Shown: positions 1 through 12,200, counted from the first letter of the stretch. The stretch is DNA of 64,000 nucleotides from Geosiphon pyriformis (GCA_016748015.1 JAAOMT010000289.1:631639-695638), one strand, 5' to 3'. Notes: generated from the letters alone by a model not told the origin. Numbers and translations: made by a program.

Positions 1-184
1 GTGCTTAGAATTTTTTATCATTATTGTGAAATCATTTTATGTTTCATCTTCACACTTCGCTAATACATGCCTATGCACATCAACACAAGCTAAAGATTGT
101 AAAATGTCAAGACTACATTTTTATCTTAAAATTTTTTATAAGGATAAACGCATGCTATGACCTTTCCACTTCGAAATTAAGCGC

Positions 185-920
185 AGAAACAATGAGTGGC
201 TCTATTCACACAAGTTTACACCTGATGGCAAACTTATATAGTTTCGACAAAACAACGAATGGACGTTTTCCTAGGTCTATGAGGTGCAAAGACAAGTCCG
301 TGAAACCCAAGTGGAAAGCTCCATCCATGTGATCCCGGCATTTCCATACCCTTCATTTGGTATTCCCTCTCTGAAGGTGTGGTAGAATAAGCTCCGGTGA
401 CATATGGGGTGCCTTATTTCCAAAAACATCAAATAGGCTGTCTACTTTAAAGCATAAGAAATGCAGTGCCCAGTGACTCGACAGACCAGTCTCACACATA
501 CGACAGAGGATAAAGCGCCTGCGATTGTGTTCTTCACTCGCGAATCTGAAGTAATTCTTATTCCGCCTTTTGAGATATTAAACATAACAAATCGTAATAC
601 GAGGAAATTACTGGAAAGATTTTTGGAAAGTGCTCTGCTAGGTGGATTACCATTTCTGTCGACACCTGATCGCCAAGAAGTTGGGAGTTCGTGTTGCCGT
701 CCAAAATGAGGCCTATACATCTAAGGCTTGTAGCTGGTGTGGTAAAATAAAAAGTGTCGGAGAGTTGAAGTGTACGACTGCCGGAATTGCGGGGCTTTAA
801 TGGTTTGGTGCTCTGGGGATCCTCTTCCGCGCATTTCTTCATAAGTCTGGATCCTCTACTAAAAGTTATGCAGAAAATAATAGTCTTTACTTAGCAATAC
901 TTAATACTACTTATTGTTGA
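185..920 (+). pseudogene. Decayed OrfB/TnpB-like (Fanzor-type) RNA-guided nuclease relic
   Basis: Three reading frames together give the C-terminal half of an OrfB/IS607-type (Fanzor) protein, with no intact ORF. Around 195-240 one frame reads FTPDGKL, like the segment after the first RuvC aspartate. Around 515-640 a second frame resembles the RuvC-II approach. At about 672-760 a third frame reads NEAYTSK then C-S-W-C-G (first Cys codon 729-731), the family's RuvC-II Glu plus the first zinc-ribbon half. The frame then shifts, and at 770-790 it reads V-Y-D-C-R-N-C-G, the second half of the ribbon. A last segment with GALGILFRAF runs to a TGA at 918-920. The third RuvC aspartate region is deleted. 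The motifs are seen directly; assignment to Fanzor rather than another OrfB family is inference. No terminal repeats or guide RNA were recognised. Confidence 0.62.
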
Positions 921-1319
921 TGTGTGATATTTCGTCCAATTATATGGTATATAAAATCATGATTGTAGTGTTATATATGAATGCAATGATTGAACAATGA
1001 TGGGGTTTTTGATTTTTAAAACAAAACACATAATCAAAAATAAATTAATAAATTTAGTTTTATAATCGAATATTTTTATTATTATCAATTATAAGGGTAG
1101 ACTTATCACGTGTTATAAGGTTGCACTGATCAACACTGGTGTTTGTGGTGGACCTCGAGCTAGAAAAATATAATGCATCCTGGAAGGCTATAAGCCACAG
1201 CTTCTGAAACCTTGGAAACCAAGAGCAAAAGGACTATTAAATTGCCAAAGTTTCGTGATTAAGGCCACTGAAAAACTTGTATGAATAACTGCGCTAAACA
1301 CAACTAACAAGCGGACGAT
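921..1319. other. Intergenic spacer upstream of the RRM gene
   Basis: AT-rich spacer between the nuclease relic and the RRM/SR-like gene. It presumably contains that gene's promoter and 5' UTR. I see no convincing TATA box, RNA gene or conserved ORF; the short minus-strand ORF ending near 1,188 has no recognisable family. Confidence 0.5.
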
Positions 1320-4230
1320 ATGGAGCACCAGGCAAAAGCTCTTAAACAGTGTGATGTACAACCTAACAAGCAAAACTTTAAAGAATTACGTAACGACTGG
1401 GAGCTTGACTTGGACATGTCTCAAGAGGACAACAAGGAAAGTGTTGAAATAGGAACAGTAAAGCCGGAAGGGAAGTCGCAAACCCTTTCTCTTAATTTAC
1501 CAGGAAATGAAACGCGAAAGGAGACATCCGAGGGCCAAAGTATTGCTAATGAATCTGGGGTTGACAAACCTCAAGAACAAATTGCCACAGCTGGCACATC
1601 AGCTTCCGAGGAAGAAAATGTTCGCGTATTTGTTGGTAGCCTTGCTTGGGAGGTTAATGACTGGGACTTAGAACGAAGATTTTCTGATTTCGGCAAAGTC
1701 AGGGAAGCGGTCGTCGTCAGGGATAAATCCAACGGTATGCTGCTAGTGTCTGAAATGCTATTGATTGCATGGTGATTTCTATTGTATTTTGTTGCAAGGT
1801 TTTATAGATACCTTTTGTATATTTCCTGTTTAATCAAAATGATAAGGGTTCAGTAAAGGCTATGGGTTTGTAACATATTTTGAACATGAATCTGCAGCTA
1901 AAGCCGTTCAATCAATGGTTAACGAAAGCATTGGTGGTCGTCCTGTACGTATTGAATACGCTGAGGTGAGATATAGACCACGAAGGCGAGAAAGCGATTC
2001 CGGGCGAGCAAGTGAAAATCGAGAGTTTTCTGTTCGAAGTCGGAATGGTGAAGGTGATCATATTCGTGAATATGATCGTCAAAGCTGGTGTGGAAAGGAT
2101 GGATTTTCTTCAAGAAAGGAGCAGGAATCAGATACCCATTCTACAAAGGGTGAACGTTATTATGATGATCATGCGCGAACAGAGTTTCCCTTTAAAAGAC
2201 TTCGTTCTCGGGAACTACTTGATGATGTGCGCGAAGGGTCATCCTTAACTATAGAGAGTATCCAAGAAGACGAGCTGGCACTTCATGACTACAAATTTTC
2301 AACCCGTGATCGTGTGCACAATAAAGAACCTGAATTAATTTCTTATTCTGCAGGCAAAGACCAATCGGATGGAAAAGAGCATAACCATGAGATCTCTTTC
2401 TCACCAAGAGATCGCTTCAATCAATACAACCATGGACGTGATGAATACTCTAGCCCAGAAAAAATTACATGTGAACATCCTCAAACTCTAAATGACAAAC
2501 AGCAGGAAAAAGAAGGTGCCCAAGAGTTCAATGATGAAGTTCAAACAGTGCCCGCAATTAATTGTCATCATCAGAAAGAAGGTACTACCGAACTGAAAAT
2601 CAACGAAAGCTATGAGCAAAAAGGTCTTAACAGTGGTAATATTACTGAATCTTTGACTCCAACTCATTCCCGTAATACGGCACCACAGATTCACAGTCAA
2701 TTATTGCGGCAACAAAAAACTTCAGAAATGCGTAATGATATTGAACCATCATGGTACTCATCATCGAAAATAGGTCAAAATAGAGAAACTTATATAGGTG
2801 CCCGAAATGCAGAATATGAGAGAAGCCGAGGCCGTAATCATGATTATAGAACTCGAGCTCGAAATTTTGAACGGGAATGGGAACGTGCACGTGAGAGAGA
2901 ATTATGGGTACGTGAAAGAGAGAGCGAGCGTGAGAGACTGAGGCAGCTAAAAGAAAAAGAACGCGAGCGCGAAAGAGAACGGGACAAAGCGCGTCTTAGA
3001 GAGAGAGAATTTTTGGAACGTCAACGTATTCATGATATTAGATATTCTGAATTTGAGAGAGAATCAGATCGTTTCCGCGGATTGTATTCTGATCATGGAA
3101 AAATGCCCGAAGAATCTCGAGTATCTTATCATGATCACGGAAGACAGCTTAATCGTGTTCGTACCCCTCATCTTGATTATCCAAGGGTCAGCGAATATCG
3201 AGCAAGAGAAGCTATTGAACGTGATCGTGCTCGAGAGTATGATATGCGTGGGCGCGAACATTATCGTGCTTTTGAAATTGATCCATACCGTCGCCCTTCA
3301 CCAGTACCTTATAATAGCTCATCATATAGAGAGATGGGAAGCAAACGCCTTCCATTTGAGCATTTTCAATCAAGTATAACTCGTTCATCGAGAAGATCGA
3401 TTTCTCCTCGTCGTAATATAAAAAGATCAATATCACCTCGTGCACGTTATCCTATTAGAAAATCATCATCTCCTGGACGTCCATTGTCTATTCCTATATC
3501 TAAAGCACGATACGAACGAGATATGGGATATGCTGTTGGCCATTATCATCACTCTGAGGCTCATCGAAATCATCAATATGATTCTTTTCAAGCTTATAGC
3601 TATCGTAATGATCGCTATATATCTTCTTCGTTTAGGCATTCTAGTCCTTCACAATATAAATTATTTGATGATAATATTCAAATTTCATCAACAAGCACTT
3701 TAAGCCCTGAATCTTATAGGCCAGTACGGGGGCGCGATGAAAGGTCCAATAAGCACTGGGAATCAAACTTGCGAGAATTACAACCAGAATTGGATTTGAA
3801 CCATAGTAATGGGAGCACAAGTACAATCGTTGCTAGTTCAAATGGAGGTGCTTATGACCCTATTGTCGAGCACACACGAGATGCAGGCCATGCACGCGAA
3901 GAAGAACGATTTTGGGAATTAAATACAGAAACCAAAAGAGACACAATCGAACATGAGATTTCTTCCATCGACTTGGCTAAGCTTTCTAACACTCGAAATG
4001 GAGAAAGATATCGGAATCATGAATCTAATGCTGGCAAAAAAAATCGAGATACTGACCGAGATCATCGGAAGAGTGCGGCTTATTCTGGCGGGGCCCACAG
4101 CCAAGCACATGACCGGGAAAGGCACAACATGCACTTAGAGATGAGGGATGGTGACCAATCAGTGGATTTCAATGCAAAGCACAAAGCTGATGCACAAAAT
4201 AGGAAAGCTGAATATCAGAAGGACTTATGA
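1320..4230 (+). CDS. RRM-containing, Arg/Glu/Ser-rich SR-like putative splicing factor (two exons, 928 aa)
   Basis: Join 1320..1734 and 1859..4230. The 124-nt intron has donor GTATGC and acceptor AAAG; it splits one glycine codon and restores the RRM. The single RRM is at about aa 101-175 (RNP2-like VFVGSLAW, RNP1-like NGYGFVTYF). The following roughly 750 aa are low complexity: a strongly charged RE/ER-rich helical stretch at about aa 470-535, then SR dipeptide patches at about aa 648-680 (RSSRRSISPRR, RKSSSPGRP), with many H/Y/R residues elsewhere. One RRM plus RE/RS tails is typical of nuclear SR-related proteins in splice-site selection or mRNA processing. No specific orthologue is claimed. 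ATG 1320 is the first in-frame Met upstream of the RRM. GC and codon usage are clearly richer than in the repeat block. Confidence 0.85.
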
Positions 4231-4559
4231 GGCAACATATTAGAGAGATTCATGTGGACTTGTGGATTTTCCCTTGCATTTTAATTTTTTTCTGGTTCTC
4301 TCCCTTCGAGAACAACTTACAACGGATCGATCTTTTATAATGTCTATACATAATGAAAGATATATTCAAACCTTAGGTGATCTGTTGTGAACCTTCACTC
4401 CTATCTCATATTACATCTATTTGATTTTGCTTTTCCTTTTGGAAGAAATTCATTAGAATATTTGTGTATTTATAGATTGCAAAGGAATGAAAGTTGAGAA
4501 ATAAAAATAAGCTTTTTTAGCACAAATTTTAAGTTTTATCACATAATCACTTCAAGATT
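4231..4559. other. 3' flank of the RRM gene
   Basis: Probable 3' UTR and terminator region of the upstream gene, becoming AT-rich. No ORF or RNA gene was recognised. Confidence 0.45.
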
Positions 4560-5160
4560 ATTTTTGATGGCGATTCAGAATATTTGCATTATCTTTGGAA
4601 AGAACAGATCATATTTTTTTATATTGGAATAGTGAGATGTAATAATATTTCAAGATCGACTTCATATGTTAAATTCGAGTATGTTTTTCATGTCGAAAAC
4701 GTAACAGCAAGGAATGGCCATTTATCCCATCAATTGAACTCGGTGTATTATGTACTCGTGGTGACATCAATTTTAACCTCACTGATGGTAAAAGTATCTC
4801 AAAGTTCATATTCTAAGGGTTATGGCCGCTCGCGAGTTACATTCCCGGTGAAGGTTCTTCCTCGAGCCGTTCAATCAAGCAGGGACGCCAGCGAAGCCTC
4901 AGGCCCCGCAACATGGTTACGGTAGTTAATTTGAAGCTTAAGCAGTCTCCGATCTTATTGACATTTAGATTGTAGGATTTAATTACTTAGGTTCTCAAAG
5001 GACCTTTGATTACGACAACGGTTTGTCAGTTGATCTCTCTAACCCCAGAGAACTTAGACTATACTCGGGCTTCCAAAGAACTTGGTAAAGGGAACCCCGA
5101 TACAAAAAGAGCAAATATAGCTGAAATAGTAGATAATACGATCGGCGGGATAAAGTTTAA
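4560..5160 (+). other. Unassigned ORF-dense stretch, possible gene remnant or unresolved exons
   Basis: GC is raised relative to the flanks and several frames are open without forming one clear gene. One frame from about 4,690 to 4,821 contains KEWPFIPSIELGV and, after a TAA, continues as GLWPLASYIPGEGSS to about 4,970. Another frame open from a possible acceptor (TTAG) near 5,000 contains LISLTPENLDYTRASKELGK and stops near 5,165. I could not join these with convincing introns and recognise no family. It may be a lineage-specific gene, or a relic on the way to becoming a pseudogene. Expression data would settle it. Confidence 0.3.
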
Positions 5161-5672
5161 TGTATAAAAAATGCTTTCAGAAAATTGCAAAATAAAATTA
5201 GATATAGATAATGTGTTTGATACTTTTCCTAAAAGATGAGACTCGGTATTCTCCTTGGATCTGAATACCTCAATCTTCCATCTGAAACCAAATGTCAAAA
5301 AGAGGAATATTTGGATGGTGATACAAGTGATAATAACAGGCAGTGATAGTAGATATCTCTTTAGTGTTTACACAAGAATATTTCCCTTTCAATATTCATC
5401 AGGAATATACCTATAATTGAACCATGATCTATTCCTTTTGTTAAATTTCTTTTTTTACCGCTTTTTGCTTTCATTTGAGGTTTTATTCTGTGATTTGCAA
5501 TTGGTTTCGATTCTTGTTTAAAAATAGATTGAACATAAAGATTATAATGAAACATAAAGAAGATTCCTGGTTTACTATACTACTTAGCTGCAATAACTCT
5601 TCGTTTCTTGAGTTAACTTTTAAGAAGATCCGAGGGCTGAGGAACCTTCTATCTTAACTAGTAATATTTCGA
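5161..5672. other. Intergenic stretch without recognised feature
   Basis: Region downstream of EMC7 (which is on the minus strand). It includes that gene's likely 3' UTR. No conserved coding or RNA signal was seen; short ORFs on both strands look like chance. Confidence 0.4.
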
Positions 5673-6721
5673 TCACTTCTTATTTCCTTTATCTTTTCCC
5701 CAATTTGCTAATGCACTTGATATATCTGGAAGTTGTTCCAGGGGATTTGTTGGTTGGCTTTTTTGCATTTGTTCTAATTCCTCAGGATCTAAAAATCAAA
5801 TCGAATCAAATAAGCGAATGGATGAAATAAGAAATTTGAAAGAATGAATGTTGTGTACTTGATCTTACCAATGTTAGCCATCATCTTGGGCATTACGAAC
5901 AGCATTAATACGCTGACTCCCATCATTATTAGCAATGGATTGGCGAAGATGCTAGCAATACTAAATCCTTCACGTATCTAAAAAATTAAAAAAGTTTTGT
6001 TTGGATAATGGTTATAGTCATAAATCCACACCTTAGCTATAATCTGACAACATAATACCACAAAGTAATCAGCTGTAGCTCTTGGGGTCAATTCCAAAGG
6101 ATATGGTACCGCTGGTCCTAAGGTTCCCCATTCGAATCCAGGCATTGTGACAAATGGGGTTATTTCTATCTCACTTACATCAACTCTTAACTATAGATAA
6201 CAGATAGTAAACAATTTAATAAAAGCAAAAATTCAGCCGAATTCGGGCTCTCACCTTTGGATAAATATATTTCCGTGATAATACTTCTAGAAGATATGAC
6301 CCGGATGGAACGTCTTCACTACAACAAACAATTATATAAGAGAACATGAAACTCATTTTGAATTTTAAAAAAACCAGACACATACAAAGTGAATTTGCCG
6401 TCTTTTCGCGCCAGAGCTGAATAAATTTTTCGCCCATATAACACTATTTTTGTGTTTATTTCGACATCTGAGAGATCTAAAAACATAGGAAATTTTAGAG
6501 ATCAAATGCAAGCTATAAAAGAAACTAGGGATTGAATAATTTACCTTGTAAAATAGGATTCGTAATCAAATGTCCCTCGATTTTAAATGTATTTGTCCCG
6601 ATCGCAACGGAAATGCTAAAAGAAAGAGTAAACTAAAGTTAAAAGAGGGAAAAATAAAAAATAATAGACTTACTTACTTGAATATAGCTAGTAAGAAAAG
6701 ATATAAAAGTGGTGAGCGCAT
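5673..6721 (-). CDS. EMC7: ER membrane protein complex subunit 7 (EMC7), seven exons, 215 aa
   Basis: Complement of 6678..6721, 6545..6615, 6386..6476, 6255..6318, 6032..6184, 5869..5977 and 5673..5788, all with GT-AG introns of 47-80 nt and consistent phases. The product starts MRSPLLYLFLLAIF, a short signal peptide, followed by the lumenal beta-sandwich domain. Hallmarks are DGKFTFEDVPSGSYLLEV, then MPGFEWGTLGP, then a single membrane segment at about aa 150-172 (NPLLIMMGVSVLMLFVMPK), then a cytosolic tail beginning DPEELEQMQ. Order and length match the EMC7 family (242 aa in human). EMC7 is part of the EMC insertase that inserts and stabilises multipass membrane proteins at the ER. The acceptor of the fifth exon is the least certain: AAGAG is chosen because the next upstream AG leads into a stop. 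The gene is divergent from the AP-3 sigma gene. Confidence 0.93.
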
Positions 6722-6852
6722 TTCGGTAGACAAATTTTTAAGGGAAATAGGATTTGATATTTGTATTTAACAGTAAATGAATTACGAATCATGTGTTCCA
6801 TTTGACGACATAATTCTTGAACTAATTTCTCTTTAAAGAGAATCGCTTCATA
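6722..6852. promoter_or_regulatory. 131-bp shared divergent promoter between EMC7 and AP-3 sigma
   Basis: Only 131 bp lie between the two start codons (EMC7 at 6721 reading left, AP-3 sigma at 6853 reading right). Both 5' UTRs and both core promoters must fit here unless upstream noncoding exons exist. The segment is AT-rich without a clear TATA box. Co-regulation is inference from spacing alone. Confidence 0.6.
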
Positions 6853-7913
6853 ATGATCAAGTCTGTACTAATTTTCAATAATCATGGAAAACCTCGTCTC
6901 ACAAAGTTCTATCAGCAAATAGTACGTATATCTCTGCGCATTTAGGAACCACTTGGTGGCGAAATAAATTCAACGATTGTTTCTGCATTCTGCAATTCTT
7001 AGTCACGCAAGTTTTTCCAAAAAAAATAACAGGATATCGCAACACAACAAGCACTCGTCCAAGAAATTTTTTTACTAGTTTCAAAACGTCCGGATACAGT
7101 CTGTAACTTCCTGGAGGGAAGTCAAATGCTAGGTGGCAAGGATACACGTATAATTTATCGTCACTATGCCACTCTATATTTTGTATTTGTTGTCGATGAG
7201 GCTGAAAGTGAGTTGGGTATTCTTGATCTAATTCAGGTTCGTTACTATGTCTTCAAGTTTATCGATTGGTCATTAAAATAATAACGTCGATTTGGTTGAA
7301 TTCAAGGTTTTTGTAGAAAGCTTAGATCGATGTTTTGAAAACGTTTGCGAACTTGATCTGGTAATATATCTTCCGATTTTCGATTTTCACATAAAATTTC
7401 TTCAATATTAAAATTCTATATCATCCAAAACTGGCCCAGATTTTCCATTTTGAAGAGGTATATCTGTCTCTTTCAAAAATTGGTTATTTTTACCACAACA
7501 AGCTTTAGTTTTTCCGACTTAATTTGCCTGCCTTTCAAGGTTCATAATATCCTATCGGAAGTAGTATCTGGTGGAATGGTGAGCATACTTTACATGCATC
7601 GACAAGGTGTCTCCTTGAATATTTATCGATTTAATTTACGTAGGTCCTTGAAACAAATCTTACCGAGATCGTATCATCAGTCAATGAAGCCAGTAAGCTC
7701 AAGAAACGCTCGGGCACAATGGGAGGTATCGCCGGTAGTGGCGCCGGTGCAGTTGCCCGTGATCTTGGCGCAAATTTTGCAAGTACTGTGACTACGAGTT
7801 TGCAGAGTACAGTACGACATTTTGGAGGTCTGGGTTTTAGAAATAAAGAGGATAATTCCAAGGAGGATAAAAGAAGTTGGGAAGGTGGAGAAAAAAGAAT
7901 GATGGAGTACTGA
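6853..7913 (+). CDS. APS3: AP-3 complex sigma subunit (six exons, 217 aa)
   Basis: Join 6853..6921, 7033..7236, 7307..7360, 7440..7457, 7540..7578 and 7644..7913. All introns are GT-AG and all fall in phase 0. The protein opens MIKSVLIFNNHGKPRL and continues with VCNFLEGSQMLGGKD, IIYRHYATLYFVFVVDE, ESELGILDLIQ, a CFENVCELDLIFH segment and VHNILSEVVSGGMVLETN, the full clathrin-adaptor small-chain fold in order (about aa 1-150). The IFHFEE piece comes from an 18-nt microexon needed to complete that fold. The C-terminal tail is Gly/Ala-rich then charged, so the protein is somewhat longer than the roughly 193 aa usual for AP-3 sigma. AP-3 sorts cargo from Golgi/endosomes to the vacuole. Sigma stabilises the complex and helps bind dileucine signals. 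Confidence 0.94.
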
Positions 7914-8772
7914 GACGCATTTTTAAACATTATCTTTTCTCATGAAAAGATACGGGATACAGTAATTTTTTGGAAATGATAGTCAGCTAGGAACATTTTG
8001 ATACCTTTTAACCAGGAGGCAACAAGAAATTTATTTCAAACCGATCCAGAATCCCCAAAACCCTCCTTTTGATAAAAATTCTTCATGTTATATATTGTAC
8101 ATGTTCAAGAATCAAAATATCCAGTAAATAGATAGGGCCTAGTTTCCATACTAGGTTTCCAAGTTTTGAGGCTAGCTAAAAAATTACCTTTTATCAACTT
8201 TCATTCGGTTCTTTTTTTTTTTACATAGATAGATTTTCTGTGCTGCGTTAACATATTGATTTCACAAGACTAAACAAATATCTTTGCATATTTTGAGAAC
8301 ATAAATACAGGTAATATTTCAAGAATTAGCATATTTTTATTTTATTGATAAATTTAAAATTTTATCTTTTAATAATAATAATTTATTTATTAATTTGATT
8401 ATTTAATGCTATAATTACAGATAAAATAATAATTATTAATTAACAATACATTTTGGTTAAATTTTGTTAGTTTTAAAATAAAACAAATTAACAGGCCTTT
8501 AAATTAATTAAAAGAAACTTTTTGGTTAAAATAAATTAATTATATTAAAAAAACCATAAATCTCATAAATAATATTAAACTCGAATTTAAAAAAATTATA
8601 AATTAGTTATAAAAAATAATAATAATAATAATAAGTTTTATTAAAAAAATGCAATTATTTAATATAATAAATACAGAAATTTAAAATAAAAAATTAATTT
8701 ACAAAAAACATCTTAAATAATTGTTTTTTAATTTTATAAATTATGTTCACAATTAAAGCAAAAAATAACAAA

Positions 8773-8806
<34 letters not shown>

Positions 8807-9290
8807 GTTAAAAAGCCAAAAAGTTTTTTAATAAAAATAATTAAACAAAATAATACAAAATTTAAACCAGTTTTGGTTATTTAAAAACATTTTTTCATTA
8901 ATTTTTTTAAAAAACTATGTTAAAATTAATTTTAATATAAAAAAAACTATTTTTTTGGCAATTTTTATATTAATTATTATAATTTAATAAAGTTTTTTAA
9001 AATATAAAAATTTACTAATATAAAAACATTACATAAAAACTGTTTATAATAATTAAAAAACAATTTTATAATTTTAAATACTTAAACATTTTTTTATTTA
9101 TTGTTAAAAATTTTATTTAAAATTAAAATTAAAAAGATATTAATTTTTAATAAAAATACTATTATAAATATTGTTTTTTATAATTTAGTATTATTATATA
9201 ATATATAAATTTAAATAAAAAAAAGTTTTTTTCTTGTTGATTTTTTGGTTACAATAAGAACATAAAATTTTTATGAAAAAATGATTTTTT
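7914..9290. other. AT-rich intergenic transition into the repeat block
   Basis: 3' flank of the AP-3 sigma gene (to about 8,300), then extremely AT-rich DNA. It contains a (TTA)n microsatellite at about 8,774-8,805 and many poly-A/T runs. No coding signal was recognised. Confidence 0.6.
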
Positions 9291-12200
9291 TTATTCTTTT
9301 TTTTTTATATTTTTAGTTATTTTTTTAATATTTTTCTATTTGTAATTATAAAACCAATAGACTTTTTTACTGGTAAGTCTGATTTTAAATCAGCTGGATT
9401 GAAAACTCAATTTAATATTAAGAACAATTATTTTAAAGACATTTATTCATATAATATATTCTATAAGAAGCCAAAAAATTTTGTTGTTAATTACAAAGTT
9501 GTTAAGTTGTTTGCTGGTTTTTTGGATATTAGTAATATAAAAGTTAATAGCTTTGAACTTGTAAAGTTTTGGAATAATAAAATTAATAGTAAAACAAGCA
9601 GTATTAGTGAAATTTCAAACATTGAAAATATAAAAAACACAGTTATTAAAGAAATAAACTATGTAAATTTAAACTTAAAAATAAATAATATAATAAATAA
9701 AACTATATACATTAAGATATATATTTTAAATAACAAATTAAAGAAAAATTTTTTTAATAATTTAAGTAATAATAATAATAATAATAATAATATGTTAATA
9801 TTTTTGAATTCTAAGTTTATTAACTTTAAATAATTGTTATTGGTTAAATTATATGTTTTAAATAAATAAAATTTTAATATAGTAAAATCTTTTATATTGA
9901 ATTTTATGCTTTCTATTATGTTTAAAAAAACTTCTAGTAATAAGTTAATAACAATAAAAAAAATTTTTTATTATATTGATGGTTTTGAAAAAGCATCTAT
10001 TTTTTCAAAATTTCCAGAAATTATTGAATTATTTTTTATGTTAAAATTAAGTCTAAATAAAGCTAAAAATTTGGCTATTAGTAAAAAAATTTTAATAAAT
10101 GCTAATATTAAAAAAGTAAACAGCTGCTCAAATTAAAAAGTAATTGTCAAAAAAATTTTGTTAATCTTTTTAAATTAGCTATAAAATTTGTTTTTTCTAA
10201 ATTTAATAAGATTGTATTAATTAAGATAGTTTATTGGTCTTTGGCAAAAAACTTTAGTAGAATTTGAATTATTTAAGATTGCCAACTTGATTGTAATTAA
10301 GTAGTTAGTACTTATAAGAAAAAATTCTGTTTACATGGCTAAGATTATTAATAATAAATAAACATAAGTGTTTAAGAATTTTTATTGGACTTTGTTATAT
10401 ATATTGTTAATTAACATAAGTGTTTATAATTTTTCTAATTTGTTAATATTTTATAATAAGAAAACTTGTATTATTGGCTATAATCTAAATATATATAGAT
10501 GTAACAAATATATGGTTGTTTGTTTTGCTAATAAAGCTTCAAAAAAAGCTATTATTAATTCTGTTTTAGTCTTTAAAAATATAAGTTTACATTGTGCTGG
10601 CTTATTATTAGTCTGTTATACTCAATATAAACAATTTAATCATACTTTTAATATATATTTAGCTGGTAAAAATTTGGATAATTACAATAAAAAATTGGTT
10701 ACTTTTTAGGATTAAATAAAACTAGCTAACATATATAAAAAAAAACAGATGTTAATTGCTTATTTAATTTTATTTAGTAAAAAAACATAAGCTTAAATTA
10801 CTAAAAATTCTTTTTTTTGTGTGGTTTTTTTGGTTTTTTTTAATACAAATTTATCTTTAAATGCTAAATTTTTTTTGCTGGTATTTTTGGAAATAAATAA
10901 TAGATTTATTATTCTTAAATACAGTCTTATTAGTTTTGCAAAATAAATTAAAAAACTGGCTATGAGATTAGATACATTTAAACCAATGGTTTTTTGTTTA
11001 ATTCAAAATGTAACTTCTTTATTATAAAATTAAAAGATAGATATAATAATAAATAAGAGTTTAAATATAGCTACTAATAATAAGACTATATTAGAAATAA
11101 TGTTTTTTAATCTTTTAGTTATTTTCATGTTAAAAGATAATATAAACAATCTGTTAAAAATAGTGATGAGTATTTTGGCCAAAATAAATAATGTTGATTT
11201 AAATCTAAATAGCCTTATTTCTTAATAACCAATTTTGTTTGAAATTTGTTACATATAATATTAAAAATATTAATGTTTTGGCTAAACAAAAAAATATTGT
11301 TTCTTGGTATTTAAACTTAAAGAATATGAATTTTTATTATTATAAAAATAAAGTTAAGATTTAATATTAAGCTGTAAATTATAAACAAGTTTAATAAAAT
11401 TTGTATTTTTAAATCTGGTTTGAATAAAAGTTTTCTTAGTGTTAATATAATTATTATTATAAATAGTTTTTTGGTTTATTATGTTTCAAAAATGAAAAAA
11501 ATTTTTGGCTAAATTATTTCAGTCTATTTTTTGTTTAGAAGTAAACTTTTAGTTATTGTTTTGGACTTATATACTAATACTTTTGCTAAAATTAAGTTTA
11601 ATTAGACAACAAAAATCAATACTCTTATTATTAAAACAATTAACACTAACTTTTTTGTAATTTTGGATAAAAATTTAATAAAAATAGGTCTAAAAAGAAT
11701 GTAAGTTTCAAGTTTTGTTTAATTTAGATTTGGTTAATTTGTTTAATAAACATTTTTTGGTCAAAACTTCTATTTAAAGCAACTTAATAAGTATTAAAAA
11801 AATTATTGATTACATCTTTGTATATAAAAACTTATTATTTATAATTGCAAGTTATGATATTAACTTTGTGTTTAACTTCTTTAATACTAACTACAAAGTA
11901 GTTATAGTCTTGGTTAGATTGAAAATTTTTTTGAATATTTATTTAAATAATATTTACAAGCAGACTAATAAAAATTATTGGAAATTTAAGTTAAAAAATA
12001 TGAATAAAGCCAAATAAACATGCTTTAAAAATACTTTTTTACTAAGTTTTTAATAATATATAACAGATTTAACAAAGTAAAAAGTCTTGGTAATTTAGAT
12101 ACAATATAGGAGATATTAAAAAGAATTATAATGAATTTGGTTAATAAAATATTTTTTAAATATTAGTTTAATAAATTTAATTGCTTAAAAAACAAGCAGT

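Noticed and set aside
4584-4925. 113-aa plus-strand ORF as a gene
   Set aside because: No family match and another frame in the same DNA looks more protein-like. Kept only as an unassigned ORF-dense stretch.
6216-6437. 73-aa minus-strand ORF starting at 6,437 as a separate gene
   Set aside because: It runs through an EMC7 intron. Its first part is a frame shadow of EMC7 exon 3 and its end is exon 4 read into the next intron.
6899-7147. 82-aa minus-strand ORF (MYPCHLAFD...)
   Set aside because: Shadow of AP-3 sigma exon 2 on the opposite strand.
9399-10709. Long open frames in AT-rich DNA that look like Asn/Lys-rich hypothetical proteins
   Set aside because: They line up with ORF1 blocks of the better-preserved LINE at 33-35 kb and are simply decayed LINE coding sequence that has drifted to A+T.
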